Below, piece by piece: positions 42,225 through 50,415 of a stretch of 64,000 bases of DNA. The stretch covers positions 1 to 64,000 of the forward strand of contig NZ_MZMV01000023.1 of assembly GCF_002210435.1 (NCBI RefSeq), read 5' to 3'. The stretch's first letter is position 1. Every line of letters begins with the position of its first letter. The translations under genes and the position numbers were made by a program. The notes under the pieces were generated by a model. It searched no databases. It saw only the letters and a list, made by a program, of their open reading frames with translations, and had not been told where the DNA came from. Source of the stretch: Micromonospora wenchangensis (GTDB taxonomy: Bacteria; Actinomycetota; Actinomycetes; Mycobacteriales; Micromonosporaceae).

Positions 42225-42385
42225 GTGGTGCCCCTCCCCTCGTCGGATCGGGTGGACCCCGTTTCCCGTGGTTGACGGCGGCGACCCCCTCGGACATCCT
42301 AGCGATTCAAGATTTTTAGCTGAGATGAACGGCGCGCGCGCTGCCTTTCACACTGGCTGAGAGCTTTCCGAAGGAGGTGAACCAG
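42225..42385. promoter_or_regulatory. Divergent promoter region of the peptide cluster
   Basis: A short AT-rich strip (about 42304-42328, containing CAAGATTTTTAGCTGAGATG) lies in the middle of the GC-rich spacer between the XRE gene and the first peptide. TTCA and TGAA flank it in inverted order. The peptide leader has the strong ribosome site AAGGAGGTGA at 42371-42380. Confidence 0.4.
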
Positions 42386-42610
42386 ATGACCGCACTCGTC
42401 GACCACACCAACGACATCTCCCTGGAGATGTTCGGTGAGCTCACCGAGGCCGACCGGAACGCCCACGGGCTGGCCGGACTCACCCCGGTGCTCGCCACCC
42501 CGACGGCGGTGGCGCTCGGCGTCGCCGTCGGCGCCGTGGCGTTCCACGCCGGCTACATGGTGGGCATCGCCCGCAACATGGCCGAGGGCACCAGGCCACT
42601 GCCGAAGTAG
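42386..42610 (+). CDS. Small hydrophobic peptide 1, candidate toxin/RiPP precursor
   Basis: A 74-aa peptide. Residues 1-30 are polar and acidic (LEMFGELTEADRNAHG), then TPVLATP, then the hydrophobic helix VALGVAVGAVAFHAGYMVG with Gly/Ala zipper spacing, and the tail AEGTRPLPK. AAGGAGGTGA lies 5 nt before the ATG, an unusually strong site. Peptide 2 shares PVLATP, AGY-x-x-G and GTRP-x-PK, so the two are paralogues. The layout suggests a leader plus membrane-active core, as in class IIb bacteriocins. Whether it is cleaved or modified is unknown. Confidence 0.7.
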   Translation: MTALVDHTNDISLEMFGELTEADRNAHGLAGLTPVLATPTAVALGVAVGAVAFHAGYMVGIARNMAEGTRPLPK

Positions 42611-42643
42611 TCGCCCGACAACCCGTACCCCAGGAGGTGATCC

Positions 42644-42874
42644 ATGTCCGTTCTCGCCAACCGGGTGAACGCGGACCCCGCCCTCGCCACCATCCCGATC
42701 CACAGCGACGAGGCGCGCAACCATGTCGGCGGGATGCCGGTGCTGGCCACCCCGGCGACCATCGTCAGCGTGGCGGCCGGCGTCGGCCTGGTCGGCTCGG
42801 TGGCGGCGCTCTTCGGCGCCGGCTACGTCGCCGGGCGCAACCTCGGCGGGACCAGGCCGCCGGCCCCGAAGTGA
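42644..42874 (+). CDS. Small hydrophobic peptide 2, candidate toxin/RiPP precursor
   Basis: A 76-aa paralogue of peptide 1. The polar N-terminus (NADPALATIPIHSDEARNHVGG) is followed by MPVLATP, the Gly-rich helix AAGVGLVGSVAALFGAGYVAG with overlapping GxxxG motifs, and GGTRPPAPK. AGGAGGTGAT precedes the ATG. GxxxG motifs in two adjacent peptides are the mark of two-peptide bacteriocins that pair in membranes; here this is inference. It lies 33 bp after peptide 1 and 105 bp before the HTTM-hydrolase gene. Confidence 0.7.
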   Translation: MSVLANRVNADPALATIPIHSDEARNHVGGMPVLATPATIVSVAAGVGLVGSVAALFGAGYVAGRNLGGTRPPAPK

Positions 42875-42979
42875 CGACGCGATCGCGGTAGCAGCACCAG
42901 GGCCGGTGGACCGCCGCGGCGGTCCACCGGCCCACCGTCCCGCCCCGGTCCACCCCGCACCATCAGGAAGCGCTGACCC

Positions 42980-44869
42980 ATGCAGAGAGCACCCTGGCAC
43001 CGCCGGCTCCGGCCGCCGGCCACGTTCGACCGCTCCGCCGTGCTGAGCTGGACCGAGCGGATCAGCTCGGTGACCCACCTCTTCGCCAGCCTGGAGTACC
43101 TCACCCGCAGCCGGGACCGGCAGCGGGGCGGGGCGAACAACTGGGCGGTCAACCGGCGTACCTTCCACGAGCACGCCCCCCGCCTGACCCGGGCGCTGGA
43201 CCTGGCCGCCAACGACCGGGTGGCCACCGCGCTGCACGTCAGCCGGGCCGTCGCGGCGGCCGCGCTCTGGCTGCCGCTGGGCCGGCGGCAGCGGGTCGCC
43301 GCGAACGCGGTGCTCACCGGCAGCCAGGCCGCGCTGCACGCCCAGCACCTCTACGGCAGCGACGGCGCCGACCAGGTCTCCTTCCTGGTCCAGGCGCTCA
43401 CCACCGCCGCCCGCGCCGGCCAACGCCGGCCCGCCGTGGTCGACGCCTGCCTCTGGTTCGTCGCCCTGCAGTCGGTGCTGTCGTACACGGTCTCCGGCTG
43501 GGCGAAGCTGCCCAGCGAGACCTGGCGCAGCGGACGCGCCCTGCCCGGCATCACCCGGACCCTCACCTACGGCGACCCGCAGGTCTGGCAGCTGATGCGC
43601 CGCTACCCCCGGCTGACGAAACTCGCCGCCCACGGGGTGCTGGCGATGGAGTGCGCGTTCCCGCTGGCCTACGCCGCGAAGGGCCGCCCCGCGCCGTACC
43701 TGCTCGCCACCGCCGGGGCGTTTCACCTGGTCAACGCCCGGGTGATGGGGCTCGGCCGGTTCTTCTGGGCGTTCACCTCCACCTATCCGGCGGTCGCCTA
43801 CACCACCCGGCCCCGGGAACGCACCGGCGACGCGGCCGGCGTACGGCGCGACGACACCCTGCCCGCCGTGGCGGCGACCGCCGGTCTGGTGCTCTTCACC
43901 GCCGGCCAGGTCGCCCGGATCCGGCGACGTCGGCTGATCGAACGGGGACGCGGCGACGAGCGCACCTACACCACCGCCGCCGGCAACGTCCTGTCCTACC
44001 GGTACGCCGGCAACCCGCCACCCGACCGGACCGCCGGTGCCGGCGGGCGGTCCGGCGGGGCTGCCGGTGACGGGCCGGTGGTGGTGCTGGAGAGCGGGAT
44101 GGCCGCCACCGCCGAGCACTGGGAGCGGATCGCCGGTCCGCTCGGTGACCGGTTCACCACCGTCACCTACCAGCGGGCCGGCTACGGTGCCAGCCGCTAC
44201 CGGGGCACCGGGGAGTACCGGTTCGAGACCATGGTCGACGACCTGGTCGAGCTGACCCGGCACGTGGCCGGCGACCGCCCGGTGGTCCTGGTCGGCCACT
44301 CACTCGGCGGCTACCTGGCCCTGCTCGCCGCCGAACGACTCGGCGGGCAGGTACGCGGGGTGGCCCTGGTCGACTCCAGCCACCCCGCCGAACTCCGCCG
44401 TTCGCTGCGGCAGGCCGAGGGCGGCCGGGCGCTCACCAGCACCCTGGCCATCATGCCCGGTTCGCTGCGGGCCGGGTTCGGTTCGCTGCTGCCCCGGGCC
44501 CCCTGGATCGACCGGCTGCCCGAGTCCGTCCGCCCGCTGGCCCTGGCCCAGTACCGCGACCCGGAACTCTGGGCCGCTGCCCGGCGGGAGTGGCGGGTGG
44601 TGCAGGAACGCTTCGGAGACGAGAGCACCGGGCTGCCCCGGATCGACGTACCGCTGGTGGTGGTGACGGCCGGGCGGACCGCGCGTGCCGACGCCGTCCA
44701 GGCCGACCTGCACGACGAGTTCGCCGCCGCGGCACCCCGGGCGCAGCGGCACCTGATCGCCGACGCCGACCACGACGAGATCCTCACCGACGCCGACCGG
44801 GCCGCCGAGGTCGTCACGATCCTCACCGCGTTCGTCGACGACGTCACCGCGCCGGAGGTCCGGCGATGA
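42980..44869 (+). CDS. HTTM (SdpB/VKGC-like) membrane domain fused to an alpha/beta hydrolase
   Basis: A 629-aa fusion. Residues 1 to about 330 are a multi-helix membrane domain with HTTM-type marks: LQSVLSYTVSGWAKLPSETWRSGRALPG, MECAFPLAYAAKGR and MGLGRFFWAFTSTYPA, read in pieces. HTTM proteins include SdpB, which matures the SDP toxin, and gamma-carboxylase-like proteins. Residues about 360-629 are a cytoplasmic alpha/beta hydrolase: VLESGMAATAEHWERIAG, nucleophile VLVGHSLGG, and the late His in DADHDEIL. It is coupled to the next gene by ATGA. The hydrolase could cleave, acylate or deacylate the peptides. Confidence 0.8.
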   Translation: MQRAPWHRRLRPPATFDRSAVLSWTERISSVTHLFASLEYLTRSRDRQRGGANNWAVNRRTFHEHAPRLTRALDLAANDRVATALHVSRAVAAAALWLPLGRRQRVAANAVLTGSQAALHAQHLYGSDGADQVSFLVQALTTAARAGQRRPAVVDACLWFVALQSVLSYTVSGWAKLPSETWRSGRALPGITRTLTYGDPQVWQLMRRYPRLTKLAAHGVLAMECAFPLAYAAKGRPAPYLLATAGAFHLVNARVMGLGRFFWAFTSTYPAVAYTTRPRERTGDAAGVRRDDTLPAVAATAGLVLFTAGQVARIRRRRLIERGRGDERTYTTAAGNVLSYRYAGNPPPDRTAGAGGRSGGAAGDGPVVVLESGMAATAEHWERIAGPLGDRFTTVTYQRAGYGASRYRGTGEYRFETMVDDLVELTRHVAGDRPVVLVGHSLGGYLALLAAERLGGQVRGVALVDSSHPAELRRSLRQAEGGRALTSTLAIMPGSLRAGFGSLLPRAPWIDRLPESVRPLALAQYRDPELWAAARREWRVVQERFGDESTGLPRIDVPLVVVTAGRTARADAVQADLHDEFAAAAPRAQRHLIADADHDEILTDADRAAEVVTILTAFVDDVTAPEVRR

Positions 44870-45432
44870 GCCGCCGGGTCGGCTCCGACCTGCGCCCACT
44901 GACCACGGCGATCACCGCCGGCCTGGTCGGCTGGTTCGGGGTGACCGTGCTCAGCCAGCACCCGCAACAGGTCTTCGACAGGTTCCGCCGCTACGACGTA
45001 CCCGGGTTGCTCATCGGCAACTGGCGCTTCTTCGCCCCCGAACCGGCACAGCACGACTTCCACGTCCTGCACCGGGTGCTCACCGCCGACGGCGCGCAGA
45101 CCCGCTGGGTGGAGACCACCCACATCCCACGCCGGCAGTGGCGGCAGGTGCTCTGGTTCCCGGAACGCCGGCAGGACAAGGCGATCTTCGACATCTGCGC
45201 CGACCTGATCGTGCACCTGGGCACCCCCGGCGTCGAGATCACCGCCACCCCGCCGTACGAGGTGCTGCGGGACTTCGTCGCGCACGCCGTACGCCGGCAG
45301 TACGCCGGGGCGGACGTACCCCGGGGATTCCAGTTCGTGATCGCCCGCAGCGCCGGCTACGACGAATCCCACCAGCCGGACTACCTGCTGGTCTCCCCGT
45401 TCGAACCGTTGCCGGAGGGCACCCCGAGATGA
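44866..45432 (+). CDS. Small single-TM protein, SdpA/DUF5819-like
   Basis: A 188-aa protein with one N-terminal membrane helix (LTTAITAGLVGWFGVTVLS) and a soluble domain with GNWRFFAPEPAQHDFHVLHRVL, the (W-x)FF-x-P-x-P pattern seen in SdpA-like and DUF5819 proteins that accompany HTTM partners. SdpA works with SdpB to mature the SDP toxin in Bacillus. The assignment rests on this pattern and on the HTTM neighbour, not on close similarity. ATGA overlaps join it at both ends. Confidence 0.6.
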   Translation: MSRRVGSDLRPLTTAITAGLVGWFGVTVLSQHPQQVFDRFRRYDVPGLLIGNWRFFAPEPAQHDFHVLHRVLTADGAQTRWVETTHIPRRQWRQVLWFPERRQDKAIFDICADLIVHLGTPGVEITATPPYEVLRDFVAHAVRRQYAGADVPRGFQFVIARSAGYDESHQPDYLLVSPFEPLPEGTPR

Positions 45433-46199
45433 CTGAGATCGCCGACAGCGGCTACGGACGCCAGTTCGTCGACTTCTACGACCAGCTGTTCCCCGGCGGG
45501 GCGGCGGCGGAGCCGGCCGTCGCGTACCTCGCCGGCCTGCACCCGGGCGGCGGAGCACCCACCCTGGAACTCGGCGTCGGCACCGGCCGGATCGCCCTGC
45601 CGCTGGCCGACCGGGTCGGCGAGATCGTCGGGGTGGACTCGTCGCCGGAGATGCTCGACGCGCTGCGGGCCGCCCTCGCCGAACGGCCCCGCCCGGTCAC
45701 GCCGGTGCACGGCGACATCCGCCACTGGTCCGACGAGCGCCGGTACGGGCTGGTCTACTGCATCTGCGGCACCCTGTCGATGCTGCTGGACCCGCAGGAG
45801 CAGCAACGGGTGGTGCAGGCCGCCGCCGCCCGGCTGGCCCCCGGCGGGCTCCTCGTGGTGGAGACCCACAACCCGCAGTTCGCGCTGGCCGTGCTCAACC
45901 AGGGCCGGGCCCGGGACTCCTTCTTCGTGCCCTACCCCGGCCAGGACACCGGGCTGCTGTCGTACTCCACCATCGACGTGGCGAACGGGATCTGGCACCT
46001 GGCGCACATCTGGATCTCCGAGGGCCGGTCCCGGATCGCCTCGGAACTGAGCCGGCTCACCACCCCCGACGAGGTCGACGGGTACGCCGAACACGCCGGA
46101 CTGGTCCGGGTGGCCCGGCACAGCGACTGGGCCGGCAACGAGTTCACCGGCGCGGAACCGATGTACGTCACCGTCTACCGCGCCCCGGGTGACCGGTGA
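45429..46199 (+). CDS. Class I SAM-dependent methyltransferase
   Basis: A 256-aa enzyme: motif I LELGVGTGRIALPLADRVGEIVGVDSSPEML, read in pieces, then VHGDIRHWSDERRYGLVYCICGTLSMLL and the post-motif LLVVETHNPQF. It is a normal-length small-molecule or peptide methyltransferase, probably cytoplasmic. ATGA overlap with the SdpA-like gene and GTGA overlap with the ABC gene put it firmly in the peptide operon. I infer N- or O-methylation of the peptide; ACC-type use of SAM is not suggested here. Confidence 0.85.
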   Translation: MTEIADSGYGRQFVDFYDQLFPGGAAAEPAVAYLAGLHPGGGAPTLELGVGTGRIALPLADRVGEIVGVDSSPEMLDALRAALAERPRPVTPVHGDIRHWSDERRYGLVYCICGTLSMLLDPQEQQRVVQAAAARLAPGGLLVVETHNPQFALAVLNQGRARDSFFVPYPGQDTGLLSYSTIDVANGIWHLAHIWISEGRSRIASELSRLTTPDEVDGYAEHAGLVRVARHSDWAGNEFTGAEPMYVTVYRAPGDR

Positions 46200-48013
46200 G
46201 CGCCCCGGCCGCCGGTGAGCGGCACTGGCTGCGCATGATCGCCGGATACGTCCGGCCACACCGGGGCCCGTTCGTGGCCGCCGCCGTGCTGCTGCTCGCC
46301 TCCAGCCTGCTCGGGCTGGCCCAGCCGCTGGCCGCCAAGGCACTGATCGACGGCCTCACCGCCGGTCAGGGGGTGGGTCGGGCGCTGGTCGTGCTGACCG
46401 GGCTGGTGATCGTCGCCGCCGTACTGCTCGGGGTCGGCAACTACCTGATCCTGCGCACCGCCGAAGCGGTCGCCCTGGACGGGCGGCGCGGCCTGGTCCG
46501 GCACCTGCTGCGGCTCACCGTGCCGGCGTTGCAGCGGCAGGCCCCCGGCGACCTGCTGGCCCGGGTCGCCGGGGACACCATGCTGCTGCGGCAGATCGCC
46601 AGCCAGTCCCTGATCGACATCTTCACCGGCGGCGTCATGCTGCTCGGCGCGGTGGTCCTGATGGCGGTGGTCGACCTGACCCTGCTCGGGGTGACGGCGG
46701 TCGTGGTGGTGCTGCTGGTGGTCATCATGGGGTTGCTGATGCCCCGGATCCGTGCCGCCGCGCTGCGCTCGCAGGAGTCGGTGGGCGACATGGGTGCCGC
46801 CCTGGAACGGGCGCTGGGCGCGTTCACCACCATGAAGGCCTCCGGCACCGAGGCCACCGAGGCGGCCCGGATCGACGCGGCGGCGCTGACCGCGTACCGG
46901 CAGGGGGTGAGCCTGGCCCGCTGGGGCTCGGTCGCCGGCACCAGCGCCGGCCTGGCAATCCAGGTCGCGTTCCTGGTCGTGCTCGGGGTCGGCGGCGCGC
47001 GGGTGGCCAGCGGCGCGATGCCGGTCTCGGCGCTGGTGGCCTTCCTGCTCTACGTGGCCTACCTGAGCCACCCGGTGATGCAGCTCGTCGGTGCCGGCAC
47101 CTACCTGCAGATCGGGCGGGCGGCGCTGACCCGGATCGCCGAGATCGACGCCCTGCCCACCGAACCGATCGACCTGCCCACCGCGCCGCCGGTCAGGGCC
47201 GCCACCGCAACCGGTGTCCCGGCCGGGCCGGCGCGAGTCGGCGGGCCGACCACCGCGACCGGGGCGGGGTCGGCCCCCGGGCCGGCGGAGGTGGTGTTCG
47301 AACAGGTCAGCTTCCGGTACCCGGACCGGGACGAACCGGCCCTGCGCGACCTCACCCTGACCGTGCCGGCGGGCGGGCTCACCGCCCTGGTCGGGCCCTC
47401 CGGCTCCGGCAAGACCACGGTGCTCGCCCTGATCGAACGCTTCGCCGAACCGCACCAGGGCCGGATCCTCGTCGACGGCCGGCCGCTGGCCGACTGGCCG
47501 CTGGCCGAGCTGCGCGCCACCATCGGGTACGTCGAGCAGGACGTCGCGGTGCTCGCCGGGACACTGCGGGAGAACGTCGCGTACGCCACCCCCGGCGCCA
47601 CCGACGAGGAGATCCGGGCGGTGCTGCGGACCACCCGGCTCGGCACCCTGCTGGACCGCCTCGGCGACGACCTGGACGCCCCGGTCCGGCACCGGGGGCT
47701 CTCCCTGTCCGGCGGCGAGCGGCAACGGATCGCGCTGGCCCGCGCCCTGCTGCGCCGTCCCCGGCTGCTGCTGCTCGACGAGGTGACCTCGCAACTGGAC
47801 GCCGCCAACGAGGCCGCCCTGCGCGAGGTGATCCAGGAGATCTCCCGCCGGACCACCGTGGTCGTGGTCGCGCACCGGCTCTCCACGGTCCTCGCCGCCG
47901 ACAAGATCGTCGTACTGGAGAATGGCACGGCCCGTTCCGTGGGTTCGCATCCGGAACTGGTCCGCACCGATGCGCTCTACGCCAGCCTGGCTGCGGAACA
48001 GGCGTTGGTCTGA
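46196..48013 (+). CDS. ABC transporter, fused permease-ATPase (exporter)
   Basis: A 605-aa half-transporter. Six membrane helices span about 1-310, and an NBD follows, with Walker A VGPSGSGKTTVLALIERF, signature LSGGERQRIALARALLRRP, Walker B LLLLDEVTS and the H-loop VVAHRL. This is the peptide/lipid/drug exporter type, and it would act as a dimer. No C39 peptidase domain is at the N-terminus, so any leader removal needs another protease. Its place after the peptide and methyltransferase genes implies export of the product or self-immunity. Confidence 0.9.
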   Translation: MSAPAAGERHWLRMIAGYVRPHRGPFVAAAVLLLASSLLGLAQPLAAKALIDGLTAGQGVGRALVVLTGLVIVAAVLLGVGNYLILRTAEAVALDGRRGLVRHLLRLTVPALQRQAPGDLLARVAGDTMLLRQIASQSLIDIFTGGVMLLGAVVLMAVVDLTLLGVTAVVVVLLVVIMGLLMPRIRAAALRSQESVGDMGAALERALGAFTTMKASGTEATEAARIDAAALTAYRQGVSLARWGSVAGTSAGLAIQVAFLVVLGVGGARVASGAMPVSALVAFLLYVAYLSHPVMQLVGAGTYLQIGRAALTRIAEIDALPTEPIDLPTAPPVRAATATGVPAGPARVGGPTTATGAGSAPGPAEVVFEQVSFRYPDRDEPALRDLTLTVPAGGLTALVGPSGSGKTTVLALIERFAEPHQGRILVDGRPLADWPLAELRATIGYVEQDVAVLAGTLRENVAYATPGATDEEIRAVLRTTRLGTLLDRLGDDLDAPVRHRGLSLSGGERQRIALARALLRRPRLLLLDEVTSQLDAANEAALREVIQEISRRTTVVVVAHRLSTVLAADKIVVLENGTARSVGSHPELVRTDALYASLAAEQALV

Positions 48014-48029
48014 GGCGGGAGGACACACC

Positions 48030-49511
48030 ATGGGAACGCAGACGGCAGCCGGCGGACTCGACGCGGTGGTGGTCGGCTCCGGCCCGAACGGGCTGGCCGC
48101 CGCACTGGTGCTCGCCTCGGCAGGGCTGAGCGTCCAGGTTCACGAGGCCGCCGGGACCACCGGCGGCGGCACCCGGACCGAGGAGCTGACCCTGCCCGGG
48201 TTCCTCCACGACGTCTGCTCGGCGGTGCACCCGATGGCCCTCGCCTCACCCTTCTTCCGCGCCTTCGACCTGGCCGCGCACGGCGTACGGCTGTTGCAGC
48301 CGGAGATCCCGTACGCCCATCCGCTCGACGGGGGACGGGCGGCGCTGGCCTGGCGGGACCTGGACCGCACCGCCGAGGGTCTGGGCCCGGACGGGGCGGC
48401 CTGGCGGTCCCTGCTCGGGCCGCTGGTCCGACGCTGGTCGGGAGTGGTCGACACGGCCATGTCCGACCTGCGCCGGGTGCCCCGCGACCCGCTCGCCGCG
48501 CTGCTGCTCGGAATCCGCACCCTGGAACAGGGCACCCCGGCCGCGGCGGCCCGGTTCCGCACCGGGGAGGCCGCCGCACTGCTGGCCGGGGTCGCGGCGC
48601 ACGCGATCGCCCCACCGCGCCGGCTCGCCCCGGCCGGGGCCGGCCTGCTGCTGGCCACGCTCGGACACGCGGTCGGCTGGCCGGTCCCCGCAGGTGGCAG
48701 CCGGGCGATCACCGACGCCATGGTGAACCGGCTCCGGCAACTCGGCGGCCGGGTGGTCACCGGCGACCGCATCGACGACCTGGCCCAACTACCGCCGGCC
48801 CGCACGGTCCTGCTCGACGTCTCCCCCGCCGGCCTGCTGCGCATCGCCGGCGACCGGCTCCCCGCCGGCTACGTGCGCAGTCTGCGTTCCTTCCGGTACG
48901 GCGGGGCCGCCTGCAAGGTCGACTTCGCGCTCTCCGGGCCGGTGCCGTGGACGGATCCGGACTGCGCCCGCGCCGGCACCCTGCACCTGGTCGGCTCGGC
49001 CACCGAGGCCCGGATCGCCGAAACCGCGGTGGTACGCGGCCGGCACCCGCAACGCCCGTACGTGCTCGCGGTCCAGCCCGGCGTCGTCGACCCGACCCGC
49101 GCACCCGCCGGCAGGCAGGTGCTCTGGACGTACGCGCACGTACCGAACGGCTCCCCACGGGACGTCAGCGACCAGATCGTCGCCCAGGTGGAACGCTTCG
49201 CGCCAGGCTTCCGCGACCTGATCCTGGCCACCCACGTGGTGCCGGCGGCGCAGGCCGGCACGCACAACCCGAACTACGTCGGCGGGGACATCTCCGGCGG
49301 CGCGGTCACACCGTGGCAGCTGGTGATGCGGCCGGCGGCCCGCTGGGACCCGTACCGGACCCCGCTGCCCGGCGTGTACCTCTGCTCGGCCTCCACCCCA
49401 CCCGGGCCGGCCGTGCACGGCATGTCCGGGCTGCACGCCGCCGGCCGCGCCCTGCGGCAGCACTTCGGCATCCGCACCGCCCCCCTCGACCTGGTCCGCG
49501 GCGGACGCTGA
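48030..49511 (+). CDS. FAD-dependent oxidoreductase, CrtI/phytoene-desaturase-like
   Basis: A 493-aa flavoprotein: the dinucleotide motif VVGSGPNGLAAALVLASAGLSVQVHE, the flavin-contact stretch TTGGGTRTEEL, and the C-terminal FAD motif around GVYLCSASTPPGPAVHGMSG. This is the CrtI-like NAD(P)/FAD oxidoreductase family, which oxidises or isomerises C-C bonds of lipids and isoprenoids. GGGAGGA lies before the ATG, 16 bp after the ABC gene. In a peptide operon it could desaturate or oxidise side chains, but no precedent is asserted. Confidence 0.83.
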   Translation: MGTQTAAGGLDAVVVGSGPNGLAAALVLASAGLSVQVHEAAGTTGGGTRTEELTLPGFLHDVCSAVHPMALASPFFRAFDLAAHGVRLLQPEIPYAHPLDGGRAALAWRDLDRTAEGLGPDGAAWRSLLGPLVRRWSGVVDTAMSDLRRVPRDPLAALLLGIRTLEQGTPAAAARFRTGEAAALLAGVAAHAIAPPRRLAPAGAGLLLATLGHAVGWPVPAGGSRAITDAMVNRLRQLGGRVVTGDRIDDLAQLPPARTVLLDVSPAGLLRIAGDRLPAGYVRSLRSFRYGGAACKVDFALSGPVPWTDPDCARAGTLHLVGSATEARIAETAVVRGRHPQRPYVLAVQPGVVDPTRAPAGRQVLWTYAHVPNGSPRDVSDQIVAQVERFAPGFRDLILATHVVPAAQAGTHNPNYVGGDISGGAVTPWQLVMRPAARWDPYRTPLPGVYLCSASTPPGPAVHGMSGLHAAGRALRQHFGIRTAPLDLVRGGR

Positions 49512-49667
49512 CCGGTCCGCGCGGCGTCGACCGAGTCGGGCGGGCGTCGACCGGCCACCGCGACGACCCGGAGTTCGGGTGCCGGTTCCTGGTCGATGAA
49601 GCCCGCACCGCCGGACCGGCGATGTTCTGACAGACCCCGACAGCGTGGTCGTTGCGATGATGCAGGC

Positions 49668-50279
49668 ATGGATGTGCGCTGCGGTGAGGTATCGATTCGT
49701 CCCGGAGACGAACACGACGTGTCTGCGGTTGTCGGCTTGATGGACGGCGCAGTCGCATGGCTGGTCGCCGCAGGCCGCACCGGGCAGTGGGGGGTTGAGC
49801 CGTATTCCGCCAACCCGCGGTCCACGGCTGCCATTTCGAGCATGGCCGCCGGTGGGGAGTTGTACGTGGCGGTCAGCACGGACATCGTGGTCGGCGCAGT
49901 GGCCGTCGGCTCGGCGCCGGACCACGTGCCACCCGCGGCGGAACCCGAACTCTACGTTCGGCTACTGGTGACCGATCGGGCCTGTGCCGGGCGTGGGATC
50001 GGCCGCCGGCTGCTCGAACACGCTCGTACGGTCGCTGGGACCGCCGGCGTTGGCCTCTTACGGGTCGACTGCTACGCAGGCCCGGACCGGGCACTGATCC
50101 GCTACTACGAAGGAGCGGGTTTCACTGCGACCGAGGCATTCGAGGTTGCCCGACCATCCGGATCATGGCCGGGCCAGGTCCTGCAACAACGCCTGAGTCA
50201 GGCCCCAGGTCAACGCGTCGATGAGGCCGGGGGTGCGGGCGGCGGTCAGGTCGTGGGTCGACCCGGGCAGCGCGGCTGA
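49668..50279 (+). CDS. GNAT-family N-acetyltransferase with a C-terminal run into a transposase remnant
   Basis: A 203-aa protein. Residues 1 to about 165 are a GNAT domain: VSIRPGDEHDVSAVVGLMDG, LYVRLLVTDRACAGRGIGRRLLEHA (acetyl-CoA R/Q-x-x-G-x-G/A) and YYEGAGFTATE. After about residue 167 the frame reads in the opposite direction through an IS5 transposase fragment, giving an unnatural Gly/Gln-rich tail. The real C-terminus was probably replaced when the element was truncated. ATG 49668 has only a weak ribosome site. The substrate is unknown. Confidence 0.72.
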   Translation: MDVRCGEVSIRPGDEHDVSAVVGLMDGAVAWLVAAGRTGQWGVEPYSANPRSTAAISSMAAGGELYVAVSTDIVVGAVAVGSAPDHVPPAAEPELYVRLLVTDRACAGRGIGRRLLEHARTVAGTAGVGLLRVDCYAGPDRALIRYYEGAGFTATEAFEVARPSGSWPGQVLQQRLSQAPGQRVDEAGGAGGGQVVGRPGQRG

Positions 50280-50358
50280 GGCCCAGACGAGACGCCCGGC
50301 CGCGTCGGCAACGACCTGCACGTTCACCCCGCCGGGCCAGCGGCGGGCCCGGCGTCAT
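50165..50358 (-). pseudogene. IS5-family transposase remnant
   Basis: On the minus strand a frame reads RRWPGGVNVQVVADAAGRLV, then WASAALPGSTHDLTAARTPG, then LIDALTW. This is the HGVNVQV-x-AD...LPG-x-x-HD segment around the first/second DDE strands of IS5-like transposases. A TGA interrupts the frame just upstream, and nothing of the rest remains. It overlaps the tail of the GNAT gene. Confidence 0.7.
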
Positions 50359-50415
50359 CGAAGCCACTTCAGCCGGCTGTGCGTCGGGCGGCCTACTCGG
50401 CGACCGGCACCCCCG

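Noticed and set aside
42386-42874. Lanthipeptide or lasso precursor peptides
   Set aside because: No Cys-rich core, no LanB/LanC/LanM, no asparagine-synthetase-like lasso cyclase or B1/B2 protein is in the neighbourhood.
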